Shown here one piece after another: positions 25,501 to 38,500 of a stretch of DNA of 64,000 nucleotides; positions within the stretch are counted from its first letter, which is position 1; the number at the start of each line of letters is the position of its first letter. Location: positions 2,632,534 to 2,696,533 of the forward strand of contig NC_036464.1 in NCBI RefSeq assembly GCF_002775205.1, given 5' to 3'. The notes below the pieces were generated by a model. That model saw only the letters and a list, made by a program, of their open reading frames with translations. It searched no databases and was not told the DNA's origin. Source of the stretch: Xiphophorus maculatus (lineage: Eukaryota > Chordata > Actinopteri > Cyprinodontiformes > Poeciliidae). The position numbers and the translations under genes are program-made.

Positions 25501-28500
25501 ATGTCTGACTGGACCAGCGGACGGCCAGGGCCGTAAAGTGGGGGGCCAATGGCCCGCCTGGGCCCCCCTGTTCCGGTGCCTATATCCATCAATATTCCTT
25601 AGCTCTTGATTCATACCAGAGTTTGACATTCTTCTATAAAGCCAGTTTACAGATTATGTTTCTATTTTGTTTAACCTTGTTTATAAAACATTTTTATGTG
25701 ATTTTGCTTTATTGTTTAGTTTATTTTACTTTATAGAACTGTAAGTCATTTTGATAAATGCCTGTCATTTTTATGTGTGACTTAAAAACATTAATCCAAT
25801 AAATGAAATGGAGATACAAAATAAATAAGTGGTTCTTAATAAGGTTCAGAAAAAAGAAGTTGACACATCTGTTATTGAAATGACATCTGCATCATATCTG
25901 ATAGCAGCTAATGGACAGAAAACTGGTTTCTCCAGCATTGAGAACATTTTACCTGAGAGTTTCCAGGATGCAGTTTGGACTCTCCAGTCCAGCAGAAAGA
26001 AACTTCACTCCTGAATCCTGCAGGTTGTTGTTACTCAGGTCCAGTTCTCTGATACTGGAGGACTGGGAGCTGAGAACTGAGGACAGAACTTCACAGCTTC
26101 TCTCTGAGATGTTACAGCCACTCAGTCTGAGGAGACAGGGAGAAAAATCTGGTGTTAACCAATTCATCATCTATCATGCAACAGATTAGACAAACAGATA
26201 AATGCTGTTGTGAAATCCAGTTTCTTCCATCACAAATTACCAAGCTGAAGTTATATCTTACAACAAAATGTGTTGAAAAGTGATTTGTGCTGTTATTAGC
26301 TCTTGGTAGGATTACTGTAATGCCTTGTATGCTGCCTTAAATAAATCATCTCTGTATTGCCAACATGCAGCACCTGGTCTTTTAACAGGTAATAGAAAAC
26401 ATGAAAATCTATCTCCAGTTCTGGCTTCTCTCCATTGGCTTCCTGTTTGTTGTAGGATTGACTTCAAGATTTTATTGTTTACTTTTAAAGTGATGAAAGT
26501 CCCATTATACCTCTGTGATTTCTTTAACATGCACATTGTACAGAGTACTTTGGTCAGCCAACCAGTTTGTCTAAGATGATCCTAGATCCAAAATGAAATT
26601 CAGAGGTGATCGGGTTTTTGCAATTTGTGCCCCTAAACTTTGGAATACTTTACATTTTCATTTATAAACTGTTGGGACATTTAAATCTTTGTCCAACACC
26701 CGTCAGCAGCAGCACCAGATTCATTTTTGAGGTGGGGGGTCATGGGGTGTTTGTCTCCTCTGTTACACACTTTGAATGTCAGGCATTTGTTCAATTGATA
26801 TGATGGCTCCTGTCAATCAGTTCAGTGGGTTTGTTGCATTTTGTCCCTTAATAAACAGTAAACATCTCTAACCTGGAGGAAACATTTTGGGTCTACCATG
26901 TGCTGCGGTCTGGCTGATCTGATGATTGTTTGCTATTAAATGCGCTGCAGTCATAGAGATTTGGTGGAAAATAATCAGGAATAAATGTTAAGTTGTCAGT
27001 GGGGAGGAAGATGCAGAAGGCAGCTTTACACAGACCATTTAGATGGTGGAATGGACTTTATTCTATTTTCCAAACTGGAGTCTGGAAAAATGTAAAAGAG
27101 GATAAATGTCTGCAGCCGACCTGAGAACAGCTGAATACAGATCGACGGTATTAAAACATCGAGTTTGGATGAAGGTTTTGTCATCTTTTTTTTTGGTCCC
27201 CATTTTTTTCTCAGAAGAGTTTTTGCGGCGCTAGTGGCTCATATTTTCTTTGTACAGTAGGCAGACAGGAAGGAGGGTGAGGAGAGGGGGGAAGACATGC
27301 GGCAAAGGTCGTCGGGATCGGGAGTCGAACCCGCGACGTCCGCGTCGAGGACTAAGGCCTCCAAACGTGGGGCGTGCTAACCCCCTGCGCCACCACAGCA
27401 TGCCCCAGGTTTTGTCATCATTACATCATTGATGTGATGTAAAAACCTCTGGCAGGATCCAAACGATCTACTTTACAATGTCACCAGGTGTCAAGAAAAT
27501 CCGAGCTCATCCCACTTCCCCATGCTGGAGATTTTAGTTTAACAGTAATAACAAATAAAGTTATCTTTAAAATGAATCACTCAAGTGACATCAAGGCCCA
27601 ACAGTAGACTTAAGTGTCAATAAAGTTAGTTTAACAGTAATAATAAATAAAGTTATCTTTAAAATGAATCACTCAAGTGACATCAAGGCCCAACAGTAGA
27701 CTTAAGTGTCAATAAAATAAATCTGGTTGTGTGTGTTGTTTTTGTCTCATGCAAACTTTGCTTTAATTCTACTTTTTTCTATCTAATCATAAGAAATCAT
27801 AGTCAGACAGAGAGTCATTAAACAGGGAAAGCAGGTTTCCTGGAATAAGAGGAAGTTTCCAGCCTGCAGATTTATAAAAATAGCTGAGACTATTCCTTAG
27901 TTTAAAGCATGAAAGTTTTAAAGAATGTAATCTAAACATTTTGAGTAATTTCATAAGATTCAAAGTAAAATACTTATATTAATATTGGTTTACTTGTAAT
28001 AATATTTACACGTACACTTGTGAGAACACTTACAAGAAAAACAAGTAACTGTAACTTTAGTATTAAATAATTAGAATCATGTATTATTCTTGGTTTCATT
28101 TTAGAAAACATCTGTAATAACTCACATTAGGATTATAATCAGAGTAATTAATAAGTTATAAAATTATAAATGAATGATAAATCAGAGAAGCTAAAGAAAA
28201 TAAATGTGATAAATGTGATTTTGACATTGAACTTGAAATGGGGTAAAAGGTGTAACTGCAATTAAACATCACTGATATGTTGGAGGTAGATGGTAGGTGA
28301 AAGGTGAAAGGAAGGGAAAAAGGGGAACTATAGGAGAGCAGAGATGATCAGCGCCTTATTTAGAGAAAAGGTGAAAGGCAAGAGACATAGGAGGTTGAGC
28401 AACCCTGAGACATTAGCTCAGACATCAGGAAATGTCTGTAAGACAGTGATGGATATGAGATCATCTGTCTAAGCAGACAGCCAATGAAAACGCACCAAAA

Positions 28501-31500
28501 GGTGGATAAACCCTATAAAAGGTGGGTGCAAAAGAGGAACCTTTTGTTGGATCCTCCGGGCAGCTTCGAGCCAAGATCGAGATGGACAAAGAACTCTGCA
28601 GCTGAAGAAGAGCCGGGGCCACGGAGCCGAAGACTGTCCTTCTCATGGAGACCAACCCGTCTGGCCCACAACATGTGGCTTCGAATCGCACTTCTCTCAT
28701 CGGCTGGGTTCAGACCCCAAAGACAAAGATGAAGAACTGGTGCCTTTTTTCCTGCCAGCATCAAGTCCTGTGTGACCTCACCATCCATGCGGAGAGGAGG
28801 CTCATCAGACCTGCGGAGATCCTGGCCTTCATCGATCGGCGTCTTCCTCCTCCTGCTGCAACACCTTCTTCATCATCAGGCCAGGTCTGGGGTTCGAAAC
28901 GCCAAACTCCGTCCGTCTCTCTCAAAGGTTCCCTTTTTTAGTTCTCAGTGTCAGCAGTAGGGAAAGATAGACTAGATGATTGATTTTACTTATTTGATTA
29001 TTTCTGCTACTGAATTAAGCTGTACTGACCCTTGCAAAAATGCTTTACTAATAAAATATTTAGCATAAAGAAAATCTAAAAGATGTTGTGGACATTCAGT
29101 TAATGAGTCACCTTAAAGTTCTTTGATGGTTGTAAAATAGCTGTGATGTTTGATTCTGGAGAGGAAGAGGTGGAAAATGTTTTTAGGTTGCTGGTAGCCC
29201 AAATTTAAAACGTCATCCTTGGGACTCGCCCGAGTCACTAAAACCTACCTGGTTCAATAACAAATGCAAGTTGTAAAATAGAGAACGAGCGACCGTTAAC
29301 AGGTGTGCTCTGTGAAACTAGTTGGCTGTAGGCTGCTCAGTCTGGCTAATTCACAGGGGGAAGAAGGGTGGGACACCTGGATGTAGGCCGTCAGAAAATC
29401 AGGTGAATCGTTTCTCGAAACCAGTTTAAACAGAGTTTACTTCAGTTCTGGACAGGGTAAATCCCAGCAGATTTAAGAAACTCAATTAACCCGTTAGAAG
29501 GAGAGCTGGTAGCACATCTCCCCTCTCAGAAGAGGAAGTACGAGAGTGAGAGTAGAGACAGAAAGGAGGGGGGGGGTGTTGCGCAACAACACAGGTGACT
29601 CGGAACCATCCAATCACTGAACAGATAAATGTGTGGATGGGCCAAAACGTTCTCCAGCTGAACAGAAACAAAACTGACGTTATTGTTTTTGGACCTAAAG
29701 AGGAATGGTCTAGAGTCACCTGTGAACTGCCGGGGGGTGCCATATATAGTCACATGGCACCTGGCATTCAATCCCTCAATCTTCTCGCGAGAAGCAGAGA
29801 TTCCAAGGCACCAAGCATTCTGCCGGTCATCAGGGACTCATAGAACCGTAGTTACAGTAGTAACTTTCGTTCTATTTCATCCCTACTGACCGCCAGAGGT
29901 GGTGCTTCAAGCACTGGATGACTTATTTCAACAAGGTCACGAGGAATCGGCAACATTCAAGGGACAACCACTACACCACCCACCCTAATGTGATGTAGAG
30001 GTATGCTGCTCCAGGATTCCTGGAAGTGGATGGGGTGCAGCCACATTTACCCTGTAAAACCAAGTAAAGGTACTAGGTGATTTCCAGGAGGCCGCACGGC
30101 ATATAACATCCAACGTCACCCCAGTCATGAAAGCAAACGAAATCGACATGCCCCTTGTAGAGTGGCACTTCACTCCTGCCAGCAGTGGCCGGTCCTGCAA
30201 GGAATAAGCCTTGGAGATCAAATCCACAACCCAGTGTGCAAGTCGCTGCTTAGAAAATGCCTGATCTTTCTGTGAGCCAGTGTAGCAAACAAAAAGGCTA
30301 TTCGTCTTTTGGAAGGATGCCGATATATGCCTCAAGGGCAAGATCAGGGCACAGTGGATCAGAGGGGCATCCGGTGTCAAACCGGGCAAAATGGAGCGGC
30401 TGGGTACTGCCAGCCGCCAGTGACACCTTAGGAATAAATGCTACATCAGGCCACTGTAACACCGCAGCCACCAGGATTCCACCGGCAGCAGGGCTCGGCA
30501 ATCAAGAGAGCCTGCAATTCTCCCACACGCTTTGCGGAAACCATAGCCAAAAGGGACGCCGTCTTCAGTTAGAGCCATTTGAGGTCTGCTGATGCCAGGG
30601 GCTCAAATGGGAGAGACAGAAGAGCCTCCAGCACCAGAGAAAGGTCCCACACCGGTGCCACAGGGCGGCTGGGTGGGTGCAAATGCCGAGGACCCCTCAA
30701 AAACAGTACAACGTCCTTGTCTCGGCCCACTGAACAACCATTCAGCCTGACATGCCAACAGGAAATGGCAGCCACATACAATGGCCCACCTGGGCCCCCC
30801 TGTTCCGGTGCCTATACCCATCACTATTCTTTAGCTCTTGATTCATACCAGAGTTTGGCATTCTTCTATAATGCCAGTTTACAGATTATGTTTCTATTTT
30901 GTTTAACCTTGTTTATAAAACATTTTTATGTGATTTTGCTTTATTGTTTAGTTTATTTTACTTTATAGAACTGTAAGTCACTTTGGTAAATGCCTGTCAT
31001 TTTTATGTGTGACTTAAAAACATTAATCCAATAAATGGAATGGAGATACAAAATAAATAAGTGGTTCTTAATAAGGTTCAGAAAAAAGAAGTTGACACAT
31101 CTGTTATAGAAATGACATCTGCATCATATCTGATAGCAGCTAATGGACAGAAAACTGGTTTCTCCAGCAGTGAGAACATTTTACCTGAGAGTTTCCAGGA
31201 TGCAGTTTGGACTCTCCAGTCCAGCAGAAAGAAACTTCACTCCTGAATCCTGCAGGTTGTTGTTACTCAGGTCCAGTTCTCTGATACTGGAGGACTGGGA
31301 GCTGAGAACTGAGGACAGAACTTCACAGCTTCTCTCTGAGATGTTACAGCCACTCAGTCTGAGGAGACAGGGAGAAAAATCTGGTGTTAACCAATTCATC
31401 ATCTATCATGCAACAGATTAGACAAACAGATAAATGCTGTTGTGAAATCCAGTTTCTTCCATCACAAATTACCAAGCTGAAGTTATATCTTACAACAAAA

Positions 31501-32500
31501 TGTGTTGAAAAGTGATTTGTGCTGTTATTAGCTCTTGGTAGGATTACTGTAATGCCTTGTATGCTGCCTTAAATGAATCATCTCTGTATTGCCAACATGC
31601 AGCACCTGGTCTTTTAACAGGTAATAGAAAACATGAAAATCTATCTCCAGTTCTGGCTTCTCTCCATTGGCTTCCTGTTTGTTGTAGGTTTGACTTCAAG
31701 ATTTTATTGTTTACTTTTAAAGTGATGAAAGTCCCATTATACCTCTGTGATTTCTATAACATGCACATTGCACTAAGAGTAATTTGGTCAGTCAACCAGT
31801 TTGTCTAAGATGATCCTAGATCCAAAATGAAATTCAGAGGTGATCGGGTTTTTGCAATTTGTGCCCCTAAACTTTGGAATAGTTTACATTTTCATTTATA
31901 AACTGTTTGGACATTTAAATCTTTGTCCAACACCCGTCAGCAGCAGCACCAGATTCATTTTTGAGGTGGAGGGTCATGGGGTGTTTGTCTCCTCTGTTAC
32001 ACACTTTGAATGTCAGGCATTTGTTCAATTGATATGATGGCTCCTGTCAATCAGTTCAGTGGGTTTGTTGCATTTTGTCCCTTAATAAACAGTAAACATC
32101 TCTAACCTGGAGGAAACATTTTGGGTCTACCATGTGCTGCGGTCTGGCTGATCTGATGATTGTTTGCTATTAAATGCGCTGCGGTCATAGAGATTTGGTG
32201 GAAAATAATCAGGAATAAATGTTAAGTTGTCAGTGGGGAGGAAGATGCAGAAGGCAGCTTTACACAGAGCATTTAGATGGTGGAATGGACTTTATTCTAT
32301 TTTCCAAACTGGAGTCTGGAAAAATGTAAAAGAGGATAAATGTCTGCAGCCGACCTGAGAACAGCTGAATACAGATCGACGGTATTAAAACATCGAGTTT
32401 GGATGAAGGTTTTGTCATCATTACATCATTAGTGTGAACCACCAGTAGCAAGTTAAACAGTTGTCCATACGGGAAACCGTCAGCTCTTCAGTTCGCCAAA

Positions 32501-32594
<94 letters not shown>

Positions 32595-35500
32595 CTTATA
32601 AACCGGCGACCTGCCAGAACTGCACACACGGTAAAAAGCTCTGGCAGGATCTAAACAACCAATCTTACAACGACGGGAGGATTCAAACTCCTCTTGTTCA
32701 TTTTTAGCTTACAGAAAAAGCGCCAAGCTGCCAAATTTACAAAAGTAAACTGACCAATAACATTTAGGCTTTGTGAGCAGCTCCATGGACTCACATAGAC
32801 TGGCTACGTACAAGATGTTTTGACACAATAGATTGTTTTTCTCCTAAATGTTAATAGTAAAGAGAGTTAGATAATTAAAGAAAGTGTAAAAAAATCTTCT
32901 TTTCTGTTTTACTTAAAGGAAAATCTAAGGTACACAGTGCGTATGTCATGTTTGGATCTAGTTTTTTAACCCACATGCAGAACACCACAGGAGTAAAGGA
33001 ATCAGTAGTATAATGTTTATTGAAAAATAAGATGGATGAGGGTCTATCCAGGGGGCAGGATCACAGAGTCGCTGGCGCACTGAAGGACAACAGATAAAAT
33101 GATGAGTTCAAGGTTGTAGGAAATGTGAGCAACACGGGTAAACAGGAACGGTCTTACTTGTGATGTTGAATAATGACTGCAGGGAGAGAGTAGGCTGTGG
33201 GCTCGGGGTTAGTCTCCTAATTTGCAGGTCCTGGACAGTGATCTGGATTCCAGAGTACGGCTCGATGGAGGTGGTTCCGGATAGCTACGTGGAGGCTGCG
33301 GTGGAGGATGGACAGGTAGGTACAGGCGTAGAGGGAGGCAGAGGAGCGGTCCTACTGCTAACTGGCAGGTCCGGGGTCGGCTTGAGATCCAACTGAGGAG
33401 ATGGAAGTGGGACTCGGGCAACCAGTGGGTATTCACCACGGCGTCATGAGGATGGGTTATCCAGAGGGCCAGAACGAGATCTTTACGAGGAGATCACACA
33501 GCGTCGCTAGGAACACCTGGAAACAGGAAGGCAACAAAGGATTACTCAGAGAAAATTCGCTGGGAGAAGCACAGAGAGTAACTCCGGGTGGGCTCAAGGT
33601 ACCATTACTGGCAAACACTCAGGCGAAGAAGTGCAGTCAGTGCGCTCCTCTTAAACCCCAGGGTGATTAGATGATGACCAACAGGTGCGCTGAACCACAG
33701 GTACGCCCTGCCAGGGAGGCAGCTTCTGGAGCTATCTGGTGGATAAATAACGGAACCACAGACGAACAAAAAGGAAAAGAAAACCCCACAAAAGGAACAA
33801 AAACCCCGATACCTAACAGCGTACAGCTGCAGGAGCCCTGAGCTCAGCAACTTGTTAAAAGTCCAAAATATGCACAATATGCCGAGGATAGATAGATACG
33901 GCAAAAATCATGACTGGTCAAATATTTGGAACATTAAAAAAATAATAATAACATAGATGTCAAATATCCTCAGCAATGCCAGTTTAGAGCAGCAGGACAA
34001 CCTAATGGATCATCATGTTACAGCGCAGCAGCGCCATCTGGAGGCTATGGGTCTAAAACCAAAAGGCAGCACAGATTATAATTGCTGCATGTTCCACAAA
34101 TTGTGCGACAAATGATTGTGTGAGTGGGACAGATAACCAGCCAGACTGCTGACAATATTACACCGTGAAAGAGGTGTACAGAGCCTCGTGCCGGAAGAAA
34201 AACGGCGAGTGACTGAGGATTATTGCGTGTAACAGCAAAAATTGCTTGTAAATTCTAGACATTAACAGGTACCATATAAGTGCAAAAAAAATCCGTGAGG
34301 GACGACAGAGTCCCTGCTCGAAATTCCATGGAAGAGGTGTACGGAGCCTTGTGCCAGAAGGCCGTTGAAAGGCTGTTAACATCATTTTAAGCTGTGTGAT
34401 TGTGAGCGTGACTGGGAATAAAAATACCAATAGGTATTTTGTTCCATATAACACAGTAGGAGTGTAACAGGTAAACCTTTTATGGATGCAAAAGCAAGAA
34501 CCCCCCACTTGATGACTTTGTGTTTCTGTGTTTGATATGATGTTAAGCACTTTGAAATGCCTTGCTGCTGAAATGTGCTATACCAGGGGTTATCAATAGG
34601 TCGATCGCGGAAAGGTTTTGAGTTGATCTCGGCAGCAGGTGACAAACTGAAAGCTGCCAGGATGCTGAGACCAGAACTTCCTCTTCTGGTGCGCTTATCA
34701 AAATATTCACTAAGATCCTAAATGTTTGTAGCTTCATTAAAGAATGGTCATTTTTTAAAAATCAACAAAATGTGTTAAAATTAATATTCTCAGTAATTGT
34801 TTCAACAAGGTGTTGAGCAATTCAGTGAGTTTCCGTTCCATTAACAACAACAAAAAGCGACTCAAAGACCGACTAGCTAATTTAAACTCCTGCTCTGCTA
34901 GTCAATCAACCATCTCTGTGTTCAGGGAAGCGCTGATTAATAATCGAGAAATAAATATCAAGCCTGGAAACTTGATATCGTAACGGACTGAATGTTATGT
35001 TTTTAACGTAATCTTTGCTCGTCTTGCGGAGAGCAGGCGGTTGCCACGGTAACAGGTGTGCTTAACCTACAAAGAGAGAGAGAGAGAGTAAAAAGGTAGG
35101 AGTGGTTTTGAGTTGATCACCTGTTCAGGTTATTTTTGTGACTGAGAAACCAGTAACTTCCAGTGACAGAGTCTCACTGAGGAAGAAACTGCATTAGGTT
35201 TTCTATCACTTTATTATTTCTGCTATAACTAATGTATATTTGCATATGACTTATGTTATATGCGAATATAGCATAAAAACATAATGTTATTCAGATTATA
35301 TTTTATAAGCTTTTTTGGTACATTTGACCATTTTTGTATGATACTGCAAACTTACTTTATATTGTTATCATATAAGTTGCTATTTGTGATCCTATTTGCA
35401 TAGAGTTTAATTTACAATTTTTATGTCTTCGTGTCATGAAGTAGATCTCAGCCTTCTGGTGGGAGAAAAAGTAGATCTTGGTCTCAAAACGTTTGAGCAT

Positions 35501-38500
35501 CACTGTGCTATACAAATAAAATTTGATTGAAAATTTAATTGATTGAATATTTTTGCATTAAAAACAAAATGACAAACATCATGAATAAACTTTAATGTGC
35601 TTGTTATTTAACAGACAAAAATGAATTTCAACATCCAACAGAGACCTGAAAACCATCAGTAACAATCGATATTTATGGCTCCTGATGGCTGATTGGCTTT
35701 TGGAAGAGCAACGAGGTAAAAAAAACAAACAAATTCATGTGATTATTTTTCGACCTGATCCAAAATGATCTGCTCTGGTCAAAGTGTGGTGAGCATTTGG
35801 TCTGGACCATAAACGGACATGGACCCAATGTTTTTATTTCATCCCAACGCCATCAGAAAGAAAATATCGCCACAGTTCTACAAATGGTGACAAATACATA
35901 AATCTCATTTAATTTTTAGGCAGAATTGGTTCAGACCTGGACCGGATCAGAGTCTAAGTCTTTTTTCAGATGTCAGAGCGGTTCATGATCCCAACCCGAC
36001 CCGAAGCTGCTGTATGTGTGTAAACCTTTGGGTGATTGTTCTGATCTGGAGTCTTAGATTAGATTTGGTCCAGATCTCAGTGCTGCAGGTTTTATCTGTC
36101 TGCATAGAAACACAGAGATGTCAGTACCGGATTGTCAGAGTTGTGTTCAGCCTGTAAATGTCTGACTGGACCAGCGGACAGGCAGGGCCGTAAAGTGGGG
36201 GGCCAATGGCCCGCCTGGGCCCCCCTGTTCCGGCGCCTACACCCATCACTATTCTTTAGCTCTTGATTCATACCAGAGTTTGACATTCTTCTATAAAGCC
36301 AGTTTACAGATTATGTTTCTATTTTATTTTACCTTGTTCTTAAAACATTTTTATGTGACTTTGCTTTATTGTTTAGTTTATTTTACTTTATAGAACTGTA
36401 AGTCATTTTGGTAAATGCCTGTCATTTTTATGTGTGACTTAAAAACATTAATCCAATAAATGAAATGGAGATACAAAATAAATAAGTGGTTCTTAATAAG
36501 GTTCAGAAAAAAGAAGTTGACACATCTGTTACAGAAATAACATCTGCATCATATCTGATAGCAGCTAATGGACAGAAAACTGGTTTCTCCAGCAGTGAGA
36601 ACATTTTACCTGAGAGTTTCCAGGTTGCAGTTTGGACTCTCCAGTCCAGCAGAAAGAAACTTCACTCCTGAATCCTGCAGGTTGTTGTTACTCAGGTCCA
36701 GTTCTCTGATACTGGAGGACTGGGAGCTGAGAACTGAGGACAGAACTTCACAGCTTCTCTCTGAGAGGTTACAGCCACTCAGTCTGAGGAGACAGAAAAA
36801 GCTGATGTTGAAAAATTCATCAGAAAATGTTTCTTTCTTTCCAGTATCTAATGTTCTCCTTGGAAATATTGATGGGGCTGTCTTATTTCAAACATATTTA
36901 TGTTTACTTTTTTTGTAAACTGTTACATTATTTAAAAAAAACCTTAAACAATATGAATCAATATTTAACTCATTCTTATCAGATTTCTCTCTTTCAGCAA
37001 TAAATTCAGCAACAATCTGTGTCCTTACAGAGCTTTGTTGGAGGCTTTAACCACTGGCAGCAGCCCCAGAAGAGCCTCCTCTGAAGCTGAGTATTTCTTC
37101 AGATCAAACTCATCCAGATCTTCTCCTGATGACACTAAGATGAAGAGCAGAGCTGACAACTGAGCAAGAGACAATTTATCTCTGGAGAGACGTCCTGAAC
37201 TCAGAGACTGTTTGATTTCGTCCACTAGAGAACGATCATTCAGTTCATTCAGACAGTGGAACAGATTGATGCTTTTCTCTGCAGACACATTCTCATTGAT
37301 CTTCTCCTTGATGTACTGAACTGCTTTCTGATTGGTCTGTGAGCTACTTCCTGTCTGTGTAAACAGACCTTGTAGGAGTCTCTGATTGGTCTGCAGTGAA
37401 AGTCCCAGTAGAAAACGGAGCAGCAGGTCCAGGTGTCCATTTGAACTCTGTAAGGCCCGGTCAACAGCATTCTGGTGTAGAGATATTATTTTTGATTTGT
37501 GAAAGAATGTAGGGATAGCTGATTGTTTTCCTTCCATCAGGTTGACACCAGAGTTGGTTAAGGTCAGATGAACATGAAGAGCAGCCAGAAACTCCTGAAC
37601 ACTCAGATGGATGAAGCAGAACACCTTGTCCTGGTACAGCCCTCTCTCCTCTCTAAAGATCTGTGTGAACACTCCTGAGTACACTGAGGCTGCTCTGATA
37701 TCGATGCCACAATCTGTCAGGTCTGATTCATAGAAGATCAGGTTTCCTTTCTGCAGCTGATCAAAAGCCAATTTTCCCAGAGACTCAATCATCTTCCTGC
37801 TCTCTGGACTCCAGTGTTGATCTGTTTCAGCTCCTTCATCATACTTGTCCTTCTTCACTTTGGTCTGAACCACCAGGAAGTGGATGTACATCTCAGTCAG
37901 GGTGCTAGGCAGCTTTCCTCCCTCTCTGGTCTCCATCACATCCTTCAGAACTGTAGCAGTGATCCAGCAGAAGACTGGGATGTGGCACATGATGTGGAGG
38001 CTTCGTGATGTCTTCATGTGGGAGATGATCCTGCTGGCCTGCTGCTCATCTTTGAATCTCTTCCTGAAGTACTCCTCCTTCTGTGGTTCATTGAACCCTC
38101 TGACCTCTGTTACCATGCCAACACACTGAGGAGGGATCTGATTGGCTGCTGCAGGTCGTGTGGTTATCCAGAGGAGAGCAGAGGGAAGCAGTTTGCCCCT
38201 GATGAGGTTTGTCAGCAGAACATCCACTGAGCTGGACTCTGTAGCATCAGTCAGGATCTCCTTGTTGTGGAAGTCCAGAGGAAGTCGACTCTCATCCAGG
38301 CCATCAAAGATGAACAGAACCTGAAAGTGCTCAAAGCTGCAGATTTCTTTGGTTTCGGTAAAGAATCGATGAATCAGTTCCACCAAGCTGAACTTTTTCT
38401 CTTTCAGCACATTCAGCTCTCTGAAAGTGAATGGAAATATGAACTGGATGTTCTGGTGGGCTTTGTCTTCAGCCCAGTCCAGAGTGAACTTCTGTGTTAA

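Larger units (their letters stand above)
25480..27470 (-). repeat. NLR module copy C
   Basis: Same sequence order as copies B and D: GCCTGGGCCCCCCTGTTCC block, LRR exon C, L2-like fragment (26309-26520), GGGTCATGGGGTG block. It is split by a SINE at 27186-27406 and leaves the module near 27470. Confidence 0.88.
30781..32943 (-). repeat. NLR module copy D
   Basis: CCTGGGCCCCCCTGTTCC block, LRR exon D, L2-like fragment (31541-31750), GGGTCATGGGGTG block, then CA microsatellite and CGCCAAGCTGCC. This copy lacks retroviral elements A and B and so gives their empty sites. It is interrupted by a solo LTR at 32944 and resumes at 33819. Confidence 0.88.

Noticed and set aside
27299-27406. tRNA-like sequence with A and B boxes
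   Set aside because: The boxes are the head of a SINE with a 13-bp target duplication; the cloverleaf is not complete enough for a tRNA gene.
28484-28960. Overlapping frames of 62 to 98 residues in the TATA-bearing block
   Set aside because: No homology recognised; the two related blocks do not keep a common frame, which argues against coding.
33160-33904. Several short frames on both strands
   Set aside because: They fall inside the solo LTR at 32944-33818 and show no domain.
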